64,000 bases of DNA, from NCBI GenBank assembly GCA_001970955.1, contig MPUH01000135.1:1-64000 (forward strand). The letters run 5' to 3'. Position numbers and translations under genes: made by a program. The DNA is from Stentor coeruleus. Taxonomy: Eukaryota > Ciliophora > Heterotrichea > Heterotrichida > Stentoridae. Positions 37,818 through 47,532 of the stretch are shown here, one piece after another. How positions within the stretch are numbered: the first letter of the stretch is position 1; every line of letters begins with the position of its first letter. The notes under the pieces are model-generated. The model was not told where the DNA came from and made no database searches. It worked only from the letters and a program-made list of their open reading frames with translations.

Positions 37818-38481
37818 ATAGTTTAATTTAGGACTTCAAACATATGGTTAGATTTTATCCTTGAATGCAAAAGGAAAATTAAAGGCTTTGAGTATTATGA
37901 AAAGAGTTGATGATGTTTGTATTGTATAATGAAAAAAGATAGGTGTTGATATTTTTGATAAGATTGGAGATATGGTTGAATTATGAATTTGGTAATGAAT
38001 GAGAAAATTAGATGGGATGGAGGAGTTTTAGGAGGATTTTGATTATTTTTGTTGAAAGATAATATAGGTGATTGTAATATTTGGGAGTTTGAGTGATTTT
38101 GTGCTAGATTTTAGATGTTGTTAGCTTTTTGGGAATGATTATATTACATTTTATTTTTGGATTAGATTAGAAGTTTTTGAATTGAGAATTTGTAGTTTTT
38201 AATTGATTTGAAAATTAGAGTTTTTGTGATGGGGAAGAAGTTGGGATGATTAAGTGGAATAAATATTTAATTTAAAAATTGGTATAAGGGGATATAAAAT
38301 CTTTGGTAAAAAGCCTCTATCTTTTACAACCAGCCAAATCGCATATTAATATCCATCAACACAAGTTAAATTTCACATAAAAAACCCATAAACCTTCGTT
38401 AAAACCACAAGCCAACCTATTCAAAATTCCTTTAAATAAACCTCCAAAACCACATATTTCCTATATCCTAATCAATGCTAA
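37818..38481. other. Intergenic between convergent genes
   Basis: G/T-rich then A/C-rich, the typical strand asymmetry around two facing 3' ends. No gene. Confidence 0.5.
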
Positions 38482-39561
38482 TTAATTACTTCTAGGTGTG
38501 AAGGTGTTGAAAAAGTCTTTTGTTTCAATCACATTCCTATACCTTGGCCATTTAGGTGATCCAGAAAACAAACTATTAACGGCAGATTGAGTATCAGCAA
38601 ATGGGTATATATCCACATCAGGGATAATATTATGAATCTTAACAAACTCAAGCATATTCTCAATAACTATTCTAGGACCAACTTCACTACCATGAAGTTC
38701 TTGTTGACGCATCAAAATTTGAGTAATATTCAATTTACAATCATGTTCAACATTAGGTGCACCAACAAGAGCAACATGTCCTCTAGGTCTAACTAACGAG
38801 AAATCCTGTTCTAAATTAACAGCAGTACATGTGTCAAGTATCATATCAAGAGAATTTGCATGTTTTTTCAATGCTTCAGGGTCTTTAGAATTAATAAAAT
38901 GATGTGCACCCATACTTTTTGCCTCTTGTTCTTTACCAGGTGTTGTTGATATCGCCGTAACTTCACATCCAAATTTATTAGCAAATTTAATAGCAACATG
39001 ACCAAGTCCTCCTATTCCAACAATTCCAACTTTCATTGATGGTTTAGCATATTGTAAAAGAGGATTATAAACAGTTGTTCCTGCACAAAATAATGGGGCA
39101 GCATATCCTGGGAAACTATCATCTAATTTAAAGAAGAAATCTCCTCTGCTTTGGAAAGATGTTGCATAGCCACCATAACTATAAGGGTCATAAGTGTATG
39201 ATTTTCCTGCACACATGTTTTCATGTCCTGTACGGCATTCTGAGCACATATCACAACAGTCTCTATAAACTCCAAAGCCAACTTTGTCGCCTTCATGAAG
39301 ATGAGAAACTTTTTCACCAACTTTTTCAACTATGCCGACGATTTCATGACCTGGGACTAATGGAAGATAAGGTTCACCCCATTGGCCTGTTGATGTTAAA
39401 AGGTCGCTCATACATAACCCAGCGTGGGTTACTCGGATACGGATTTGCTTGTCACCTAAAGCTGGCTGGCGGAATGGAAGTGGGGTTACTTTTGTTCCCT
39501 TTTCAAGGAAAGCCATAGCTACACCATCAGCATCTCCTATATCGCAAGGTTGTTCACTCAT
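38482..39561 (-). CDS. Zinc-dependent alcohol dehydrogenase (cinnamyl-alcohol type)
   Basis: This 359-aa MDR-family enzyme shows the catalytic zinc ligands Cys50, His72-Glu73 (PGHEIVG) and Cys159 (PLFCAGTTVY). It also has the structural zinc set C103/C106/C109/C117 and the Rossmann motif VGIVGIGGLGHVAIKFA (about 175-190). The wording GHEIVGIVEKVGEKVS and CAGTTVYNPLLQY is that of the CAD/YahK subgroup, which reduces aldehydes with NADPH. The GIGGLG loop is followed by S-T-T (ISTTPGKE), compatible with NADPH. Likely cytosolic. Its codon use and flanks look like those of the neighbours, so transfer is not indicated by composition alone. Confidence 0.93.
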   Translation of the reverse strand: MSEQPCDIGDADGVAMAFLEKGTKVTPLPFRQPALGDKQIRIRVTHAGLCMSDLLTSTGQWGEPYLPLVPGHEIVGIVEKVGEKVSHLHEGDKVGFGVYRDCCDMCSECRTGHENMCAGKSYTYDPYSYGGYATSFQSRGDFFFKLDDSFPGYAAPLFCAGTTVYNPLLQYAKPSMKVGIVGIGGLGHVAIKFANKFGCEVTAISTTPGKEQEAKSMGAHHFINSKDPEALKKHANSLDMILDTCTAVNLEQDFSLVRPRGHVALVGAPNVEHDCKLNITQILMRQQELHGSEVGPRIVIENMLEFVKIHNIIPDVDIYPFADTQSAVNSLFSGSPKWPRYRNVIETKDFFNTFTPRSN

Positions 39562-41153
39562 ATTTATTATCCATTAGATTATTAAGGCGTATTTGTCTTG
39601 GAGGATGGATTGTTGAATAAATTTATGGACATACCGGAATATAAAAATTATCATAAATTACAGACTGATCCTTGATTGAATAGTCATACTTTTTTATCTT
39701 AAATACATTTTGACACTCTTAATGATCATTGATAAAGAATAAAGTTTCTGGTTTCTAATGTGTATTATATATGATCTTCACTTAAGGCAATAATTATTTT
39801 TAGCTAAAGGTAAAATGCTATAATATTTTTTGAATATCTATGTGCATATAAGAATCATTATCAAATAATTATTTTTATATACCCATTTATTGTAATAAAA
39901 ACTTGTAAGAGATTTTTCATTAGAATTAGGTATATAATGATAAAAGTTTGGATTTTAATTTCTTTTTCTTGTGTCCTTTAGATATAAGCTTTTGATTTTA
40001 TGGGCTTTTATATATCATAATCTTTATGGTTTTAGTTTGTAGTACTCTTGATAATTTTGAAATAAGCAGAAAATGGGTCATAAAAAAGACCATATTATCT
40101 TAGTAATTTTAGTTTACTTTTGGTTTAAAAAGATTTAAGAGTTTGTATGTAAGAAGAATTGTGAATGCTTTTTTTTTGATGAATTGTGATAAAATATTAG
40201 ATTTTAAAGGAGGAAATGGGCTGGGGTTGATGAATAAAGGAAATTATTAGATGGTAAGGGAAAATATTTATATACAGGTTTGCATTCAACTCAAATAAAA
40301 TTTTTTGATCAAATAAAGCTTGGTTTATGCTTTAAGCTTATTAGTTTGTTATTTTATACAAGAAAAGAACAGTGTATAATTCCTTTTTTTTGTTAGTGGA
40401 TATATAGTTTTATAGTATTTGATTTAGATATAGAACAATAAATAGATTTTCTTGATTTACTTTGCAGAGAAGAGCTTGATTTTTATGCAAATAGGTGTTA
40501 GGGTGTTATGTAGTGCAATATTAAATAAAATAGTAATCATAAACCATATATATAACCAAATATATTTATCAATTATCATAAACTTTACTGCCTAAAAATC
40601 ATTAATAAGCAATAAAATTCTATCAAGCCAACAACAACAAAAGAATCTATAAAAAGTAATAAAACTACCCTAAATTATATAATTTAATATTATTTCTAAT
40701 AAAATCTCCTTACCTAAAACATCAAGATACACTTAAAAAAATTCAATACAATAAGCCCTCTTCTCATCATCCTCATTCCCATCATAATTTATATTTTATT
40801 CCCGAATTTTCAAAACTCCATCCGATTAACAAAAAAATACCCCTTCCTCATAACACCGCCTTCTTCTCTATAACCCTTATCTTTATATCAAATCTCATTT
40901 ATCAATCTATTTATTCATATCTATAACCCTATCTTCAATACTAATCTCTAACATTCTTATCATTATCATAATATCTTAAAATCCTCTAACACCCCAATAC
41001 TTAAACTTTCTATATTTATATACAATATTATTAAGCGTTTCTATATTAAATATCTCTCTATAAACAAATCCCTATACCCAAAAAAAATCTCATATAAAAA
41101 ATATCAGTTAAAGTTTCCATATTGTTTGTTTGACTAAGTCGTTAATATTTGAA
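39562..41153. other. Long AT-rich intergenic region
   Basis: 1.6 kb without a gene. The strand composition switches from G/T-rich (39,560-40,500) to A/C-rich (40,500-41,100), as expected between two divergent genes (39561 minus, 41154 plus). No repeats or hairpins stand out. Confidence 0.5.
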
Positions 41154-42176
41154 ATGAATTCATTTAACCATGTAGCTCATGTGAGCGCTACTGTACGTCC
41201 TCCATCAGGACTTGCTCATAAAAGGCATTTTGAACCAGTATCTCACTCCATTTTCAATGATATAAAAAAAAGAAAGCTTGAGCATGGTGCTCAAAAACTC
41301 CAGCCTTCTTTCTTATCAGACTCATCGTTTGGCTCATTTTTGAATTCAACAGAAGACACTATGCAAAATTGGTCCACACCTCAAAAAACCTCAGGGTCTT
41401 TGTTTATGTCAACTAGTGTGTCTTCAGATTCTAAAAATTGTCCTGTTGAACAAAGACATAAGTTCAAAGCTCGGCCTATACCGAAAACACTATACAAGCC
41501 TGATTTTATCCCTAAAACTAATGAAAGAATGCCGACCGTGCCGCAAGAGTTCCAATTATCAACCCAATCACCATTTAAACATAGACAACAAAGCGCAAAA
41601 TCTGAAACCTTCAGAGCACGACCAATGCCGAACTTCTCCCGACCTTGGCTTCCTCAAAACTGTTTTACCCCAAGTAAAAACCATCCTCCTGACATAAACT
41701 ATGAATGCCAATTCTTCGACAATTCTTCAGGAAATTATTCAATAAACACACCTCCATCACAAAAAAGAACCCATACACCAACATCTACTTCTAGAACCCA
41801 TGAAAGAACTTTAACCCCTTCAAGTATTTATACAACTGGATTCAATTATAATAAAACAAATGAATTTTGCCCAAACCCGAATAAATTCATAAAAGACTTT
41901 GAACCAACTATTCCTATGGATATTGAATTTCATACTGCAAAAAGAGCACAAGAAAGAGAAATTTATGAGGAACGTAGAAGAGAACAAGAAAGGTTAAGAG
42001 AAGCTATGAGTAAAATTGAAGCTGAAGAAAAAGCTAGGATTGAGGCTCAAGAAATGAAAATGATTAGAAAACAATTAGAATTCAAAGCTAGACCTATGCC
42101 TAATTTCAGATCTAAGACTAGTGTTTATCAGAGTTCACAGTATGAAAACCCTGAGGATATGATGGATATTGAATAA
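41154..42176 (+). CDS. Protein with three FKARPxP (TPX2/FAM161-like) motifs
   Basis: The 340-aa product starts at ATG 41154; the frame extends upstream only through a TTG. It contains FKARPIPKTLYKPDFIPK (about 103), FRARPMPNFSRPWLP (about 152) and FKARPMPNFRSKTSV (about 309). The F-K/R-A-R-P-x-P motif is the core of TPX2-type, plant WVD2-type and FAM161-type microtubule-associated proteins. Between motifs 2 and 3 lies an Arg/Glu-rich helix (EREIYEERRREQERLREAM). The N-terminus is Ser-rich and disordered. Spindle or ciliary microtubule binding is the inferred role; the exact family is not decided. Confidence 0.75.
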   Translation: MNSFNHVAHVSATVRPPSGLAHKRHFEPVSHSIFNDIKKRKLEHGAQKLQPSFLSDSSFGSFLNSTEDTMQNWSTPQKTSGSLFMSTSVSSDSKNCPVEQRHKFKARPIPKTLYKPDFIPKTNERMPTVPQEFQLSTQSPFKHRQQSAKSETFRARPMPNFSRPWLPQNCFTPSKNHPPDINYECQFFDNSSGNYSINTPPSQKRTHTPTSTSRTHERTLTPSSIYTTGFNYNKTNEFCPNPNKFIKDFEPTIPMDIEFHTAKRAQEREIYEERRREQERLREAMSKIEAEEKARIEAQEMKMIRKQLEFKARPMPNFRSKTSVYQSSQYENPEDMMDIE

Positions 42177-42518
42177 TGTACATAGAATTTGATTCTATAA
42201 ATTAAGATATAAATACTTGCAAAAAGTATGTTTAAAATAGTTTTTTAATTAGGGTTATGATTAGAATATAGTTAGGTGCTAATATTGTTAATAAAATTAT
42301 ATTGCTTTTTTTTTGTAATGTGGTCTTGTTGTGTAGGCTTTTTTGTACTTGAAATAATCTAGAGATGATTTTATGAATATTTTTGATTTATATACGTAAA
42401 TATATTTATCTATATAGATTTTCTTCTAGGATCCTAGTCTATTTTTCCACATAAAAAATTGATTTTTTATTTATTTTTCAAAGCAAACCTTTGTTTATAG
42501 ATATTTTGATTTTTAGGC
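42177..42518. other. Intergenic between convergent genes
   Basis: 342 bp, A/T-rich with T-runs. Nothing recognised. Confidence 0.5.
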
Positions 42519-43277
42519 TTAATTTTTTTTAATTTTGTCGACTTCTAGCATTTGTGCCTTCTGTTCTTTTTTTTGTATTTTTTTAGATTTTTCTTTTTCT
42601 TTTTCCATCTGAATTTTTTTATTAAGCCAATTACTATACTCTTCTTGTGCTTTATTTTCCTTATCTTTTTGGATTCTCTCAATCATATGCTTATCTTTTT
42701 TCATTATTTTTTCCTTCTTTTTCGCTTCTTTTTTTTTCCTTGTAAGCCAGTTTTGAACCTTCAGCTGCCTTTCTGCACATTTTTTCAGCTTATTATGTTC
42801 TTTTACCAATTTAAATTTATGCTGTTTTTTTAAGATTTTCATTTTTAATCGATTTTTAATCCTATCTTCAGCTTCTTTTTGCAAAAGCCAATATTCAAAA
42901 GGTATTCCCTTAGGTTTTTCATCTATTTTTTGTTTAAGTTTTTCAATAATAAAATCATCATTTGCAAATGATTGTGATTTCTTATTAAACTGCTTATGAA
43001 GGTTTATAAGTTTTGAGTTGTTATATCCGAATAGTCCTTTTTTTAGTGTTTGTCTTACAACTTTGTCAATATCATATTGGATTTTAGAGAGGTCATCATT
43101 ACTTTTGGATTCTCGAATTGGGCTATGATTTTTTAATGCTTGTAAGTAATCATTGTCAACAATTTTGCATTTTTTGGATTTAGATGATGAGAGGTCCTAA
43201 ATATTATTTACTACTTGGCAAACTATTGAGTCTATTTTGGTTGATGAATTTCTGATTGGTTTCTTTAAAAGTTCCAT
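42519..43277 (-). CDS. Lys/Glu-rich coiled-coil protein, CCDC34-like, with one 15-nt intron
   Basis: Starting at ATG 43277 (MELLKKPIRNSSTKIDSIV), the frame meets a TAG within intron GTAAATAATATTTAG (43197-43211). It then runs on to 42519, giving 247 aa. The C-terminal half is a continuous charged helix containing three W-L-x-x-K modules (EYWLLQKEAE, QNWLTRKKKE, SNWLNKKIQM) about 35-50 residues apart. Such repeated (F/Y/N)-x-W-L-x-x-K units are typical of the CCDC34 family of flagellar proteins, where I place it tentatively. Its 5' end faces that of the gene at 43662 across 384 bp. Confidence 0.8.
43197..43211 (-). other. 15-nt intron
   Basis: Sense GTAAATAATATTTAG after CAA-GTA and before GAC-CTC. 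It contains the only in-frame stop. Confidence 0.88.
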
Positions 43278-43661
43278 TTAAAAGTTTATTTAGATGTAGA
43301 TACATTATGTGATTAGATGGATTTGTGTGAATGTATAAACTGTAATAAAATATTTTATTTTTTATATTATTGATTGGATTTATGTAGTTTAAAATGTAAG
43401 TTTATTGAAGAGGTTTATTTGGCTTGAGGTAGCTGATTTTATATTTTTTTTTATGTGAAAATTATAAATTATTATATAAAACCTATGATGCTAGGGTTTT
43501 ATCTTAGAAATACACATTTCATATCTTTAAACTGAAAAATGTTGGCAACTAAAAAACCAAATTTTACTACAAATTTTATATCCTTCATATAAATCTTCTA
43601 TATTTCTGATATAAATACTAACTCTTAAAATTATTAATAAATTACTAAGAAATATAATAAT
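43278..43661. other. Divergent promoter region
   Basis: 384 bp, A/T-rich, between divergent starts. No specific motif recognised. Confidence 0.5.
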
Positions 43662-44183
43662 ATGAGTAAACATAAGTGGGATAATCGTTTTCATGTAGCT
43701 GACAGCAGAGATAATCATCGAGTCCATGAGTTTTTCAGACAATATTTCGATAAGCCATCTAAACAACGGCAAGATCGAATTTCAGTACCAGCAAATCCTA
43801 GCAAATTTTACCCGAATCTCAGTTCAACACTTGATAAGCATTCCCATCGCATACCAAAACTAAAAAAACTAGGTTTAAGAAACAAGAAAACTATTGAGTT
43901 AGGCTGGAACCCAACTTTCCATGTTAAAGTTAGTAAAGACAACTCGCATTTTTACAATACTTATAGAGAGTATTTTGATAACCCTAGAATTTTTGACCAT
44001 AATGTTTCAGTTGTTAATACAATTCCATCAACTGTTCATGGACCTGTTAGAGCTGAGGATAAGAGGTATTTTTCTGCAGATCCAAGAGGCAGCTGGAATT
44101 CTGTGTATACACCGATATCAGAGAATAATACTGTCAAATATAAAACTCTGAGGAATTACTTTGATAGTTTTAGGGAAACTTAA
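43662..44183 (+). CDS. Small protein made of three imperfect YFD repeats
   Basis: The 173-aa protein contains three related units. Unit 1 is KWDNRFHVADSRDNHRVHEF-FRQYFDKP (about 5-32). Unit 2 is LGWNPTFHVKVSKDNSHFY-NTYREYFDNP (about 79-107). Unit 3 is GSWNSVYTPISENNTVKYK-TLRNYFDSF (about 143-171). The shared core is W-(D/N), an aromatic strand, S-x-(D/E)-N and finally (R/L)-x-(Y/N)-YFD. The units are separated by about 45 basic residues. Short aromatic repeats of this kind occur in microtubule inner proteins, but I cannot assign a family. Confidence 0.78.
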   Translation: MSKHKWDNRFHVADSRDNHRVHEFFRQYFDKPSKQRQDRISVPANPSKFYPNLSSTLDKHSHRIPKLKKLGLRNKKTIELGWNPTFHVKVSKDNSHFYNTYREYFDNPRIFDHNVSVVNTIPSTVHGPVRAEDKRYFSADPRGSWNSVYTPISENNTVKYKTLRNYFDSFRET

Positions 44184-44999
44184 TAGAGATAACTTATTAA
44201 GATTGAATAATTTAGTTAGGATTTTTGATAATTTTTTTTGAAAAAATTTAAAGAAGTTTGCTATGAAAAATGTTATGAAAGAAAAATATGAGGTTTAAAA
44301 ATTAGATTTAAGGATTGTTAAGGTATTTATGAAGATAAGGATGATGATATTAGGAATAAGGCTGATAAAATTGTTTGTTAAAGGAAGGTTATGTAAACTA
44401 TTGCAAAATTGAGATGATTTCACAATTTCCAAAATTTTAGCAAATATCACATGTTTTCTTAAACACAAGGAAACTTTTCTGATTTTATGATAGTAAATAA
44501 GTGATTATATTTAAGCATAAATATCAAAGTTATACAATAAAATTACAATATTTGCCAAATTTTCTACAAAAGATGCAAGTATTCTTTTACTAATTTAATC
44601 TAACATTAAGACTATATACAAAATTAAGCATAACTTTAAAATTGCATATTTATGAGAATTAAAATATAATAAATATAAAGTAAATAGTCCATTATATCAT
44701 ATAATAATATCCTATTTTTTGTTTTAAGATTAAAGTTATTATATAATATTACAAGAAAAGATATGTTAATACTATATACGCAAATTACTTAATACATTAT
44801 TTTTTATGTATTATTTTTATAATCTGTTATAGTTTTGTTTATGATTTTTACTAGGATGATAATATTAAATATAGTTTTGGAATTTATACAATTATGCTGA
44901 ATAATGCTTTTATTGTATTTTCCAGTATTTCAATTCGGACTTCGAAAGTATTTTTCTTATAAACCAATGTCCATAAATATATTATCAGTGTTGAGGTAA
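44184..44999. other. AT-rich intergenic region
   Basis: 816 bp, no coding signal or repeat. The last 100 bp form the upstream region of the coiled-coil gene at 45000. Confidence 0.5.
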
Positions 45000-46083
45000 A
45001 TGTCTCGATCAAAAGTAAACGAATTTCTACAACGAGCACGAGAAGTATCAAAAGAATCTGAGAAAATCGAAAAGTCTTTATCTCCAATTATCACTAAAAG
45101 GACCCATACTCCATCAGTAACATCATATAATTCATCATCTCCACTTTCAAAGCATAGTTTCATTTCTACTAATGAAGAATCACCTAAAGAAAGCATGAAA
45201 AAAAAAGTTTTAACTGGGCTTTTTACTAAACCCAAGACTAATAAACCAATACTTCAGAAAAAATTCTACTCTCAACCACAGCTTAATGATGGTACTTCTA
45301 AGTTTGAAGAAATGATTATAAAATTCACAAATACAAAAGCAGAACTTAATAAAGATTTGGAAGTACATGAAAAGTTTGAGAATAAAGTTTTGGATAACCT
45401 TGTTACGAGCTTAAAATTCCACAAGCAAATCCTGAGCAGCGACCCAAAAATCAAAGAAGTCGAAGAAAAGAACAATAAAAAAGTCCAGCAAATTGTCCAA
45501 ATATTCCGATCAGAAGCTCTTAAAATGGACTCCAAACTCCAAGCTTTACGTCAAGAAAACACACAACTAACAGAAATCCTAAACAGTCCCCAACTTGCTC
45601 CCACCAAAAATAATCGAACAAAATCCTTAAAACAAATCCTCACAATACTCTCATCTAGTTCATCATCAAATTCCTCATTCTCATCAATTCTCTCTAATCT
45701 CTNTTCCAAAAAAAAAATCAAAATCCTTAAAACAAATCCTCACAATACTCTCATCTAGTTCATCATCAAATTCCTCATTCTCATCAATTCTCTCTAATCT
45801 CTGTAGCACATATAAAAAAATATCCAAACCCTCTCAAATCGAAAGCACAATAACCAACTGGTTCGACTGTTTGCGTCTAAGTGAAAAAGATCTAACACCC
45901 TTCCTCTCTACCTTAAGCAAAAAAGTTGTAGAAGAGCAGCAAAAGCGTCTACGTTCTGAAGAAGAAGCGGGAAAAATGATGGACTATGAAGAAAAAATCA
46001 TCCAAGACCTCGAAGATAAAATCCGTCAAGCGACCCTTCTCCAAAGTTCCCTTCTAAAAAGCCCAAAATTTTCATCCTCATAA
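45000..46083 (+). CDS. 327-aa coiled-coil protein, split here by an assembly gap
   Basis: Two frames (45000-45758 and 45871-46083) belong to one gene. An 84-bp segment (45619-45702) is repeated at 45719-45802 with an N at 45703. The 100-bp period throws the second copy out of frame. Counted with one copy, 984 bp form a single frame of 327 aa. The frame reads from MSRSKVNEFLQRAREV through a Ser-rich linker, a coiled coil (about 95-205), a poly-Ser run and a C-terminal charged helix (KKVVEEQQKRLRSEEEAGK). Function unrecognised. It is followed after 52 bp by Cdc73 on the same strand. Confidence 0.82.
45619..45802. repeat. 84-bp direct duplication around an N
   Basis: Bases 45619-45702 recur at 45719-45802, with N at 45703. 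It lies inside a coding region and is incompatible with its frame, which favours an assembly artefact. Confidence 0.9.
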
Positions 46084-46135
46084 CCAAAACTTTAATTTTA
46101 ATTGAATTTCCTAATTCCTCCTAATATATAAATAT

Positions 46136-47188
46136 ATGTCGACCCATCACGATCCAATAAGCCTACTCAAAGATTACATGAGTAACTCCAAAAAAATCGA
46201 TTCCGTTGGTGGAAAGCTTTATTTTAACAACCTAGAAATTCCATTAACTCATCTCACAGCTTGGAAACCTAAACAATCAGGTAAGCAATACTCAATTGGC
46301 AGCTTATGGTTTTTTTTACAAAACTCAGGACTTAATAAAGGAGATTATGCAAGAGCTGCAAGTAAAGCAGGTGCAGGTGTAGAAATGGTCAGTATACCAG
46401 ATCGTTCAGAAGTTCTCGCATATTTCCAAGGAGGTAAAGACACAACTGATTGTATAGATGAAGAATTACGAGCTTCAACATTAATAGAAAAAGTAGCTGA
46501 AGAAACAAAAAATGCTTCAAGAGAAGCTTTAGAAAGACCTTTATGTACTAAAGAAAGCTTACTTCAAACTCCAAGTTGTAGTTATAAATATTTATTGACT
46601 TATTGTAAAGACAATTTAAAACATAATAAAAGACAGAGAGAAGTAAGTGCGACAAGTTTATTAGAAGAGATATTAAGTGGACCTGATAATCATCCTGAAC
46701 ATCAACCAAGACCGATTATTATTGTCCCATCAACAAGTATACCTGGGGGGATATGTTATGCTAATGCACTTGAGTTTTTGGAAAAAGGGAATTATGTTGA
46801 TCCAAATAGTGTTACGGGGATTATGCCTAGTGGACCTTTATGTTTTAATAAGAAAATTAAAGGAAGGATGATAACTTTTGAAGTTTATGATCAGACACTT
46901 GGGTTTAGTAAAGGGCATTGGAGAAGGGCTGTAGCTGTTTTTGTTCAAGGACCAAGGTATCAGTTTAAGGATTGGCCTTTGGCTAATGATTTAATTACGT
47001 TGTTTTTAACGATGAGAGGGTTTTATTTGAATTATCAAGACTCCCCGATTGAAGAAAATGTTAAGAAACTGTATGTGAAAATACTCCAGATTAGTAGGAA
47101 TAAGAGGCATTTGGACAAAACGATACAACATGAGTTTTGGAGTGATTTGGAGAAGTTTATATTTTCACCTAGGTATAAGTCTAAGTAG
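46136..47188 (+). CDS. CDC73: Cdc73/parafibromin, PAF1 complex subunit
   Basis: The 350-aa protein has the N-terminal parafibromin segment (PISLLKDYMSNSKKI, EIPLTHLTAWKP, YARAAS, PDRSEVLAYFQG). Its C-terminal Ras-like Cdc73 domain (about 195-350) shows PIIIVPSTS, FLEKGNYV, WRRAVAVFVQGPRYQFKDWP, FYLNYQDSPIEENVKKL and ISRNKRHLDKTIQHEFWSDL. These are the blocks shared by yeast Cdc73 and human CDC73, which is longer because of its middle linker. It belongs to the PAF1 complex that travels with RNA polymerase II and promotes histone modification. An intron-like 15-mer at 46362-46376 lacks A10 and is left as coding. The gene begins 52 bp after the preceding stop. Confidence 0.94.
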   Translation: MSTHHDPISLLKDYMSNSKKIDSVGGKLYFNNLEIPLTHLTAWKPKQSGKQYSIGSLWFFLQNSGLNKGDYARAASKAGAGVEMVSIPDRSEVLAYFQGGKDTTDCIDEELRASTLIEKVAEETKNASREALERPLCTKESLLQTPSCSYKYLLTYCKDNLKHNKRQREVSATSLLEEILSGPDNHPEHQPRPIIIVPSTSIPGGICYANALEFLEKGNYVDPNSVTGIMPSGPLCFNKKIKGRMITFEVYDQTLGFSKGHWRRAVAVFVQGPRYQFKDWPLANDLITLFLTMRGFYLNYQDSPIEENVKKLYVKILQISRNKRHLDKTIQHEFWSDLEKFIFSPRYKSK

Positions 47189-47532
47189 ATAGTGTTATTG
47201 ATGGTTGAAGAGAGGATTATCTGAGTTTTAAGGTTGATTTTTAATAGGAGAAAGATGAGGATATATTATAAGGAGTAGTACTAAAAGAATTGGATTTTTT
47301 ATAAGAAATATAACTTTTAGCTTAGATTTTATAGGCACTTCATGCTGATGTTTTATTATTACAGACTTAATTATCACAAAAAAGCTAATTTTATAATTCT
47401 AAAAATAAAAATTCCAAAACCTACTAAAAACTCATATTTGCATATAAAAATCTCCCATAACATATCATATTTAACACCCCCACAACTTTTATTTGTATAA
47501 TAAACGTAAATAATAAACTCCTAATCTATATT
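47189..47532. other. Intergenic between convergent genes
   Basis: 344 bp, A/T-rich; nothing recognised. Confidence 0.5.

Noticed and set aside
46362-46376. Intron-like GTAAAGCAGGTGCAG inside Cdc73
   Set aside because: Position 10 is G and the 15-mer is unusually GC-rich for an intron here. The alignment with Cdc73 does not decide, so it is kept as coding.
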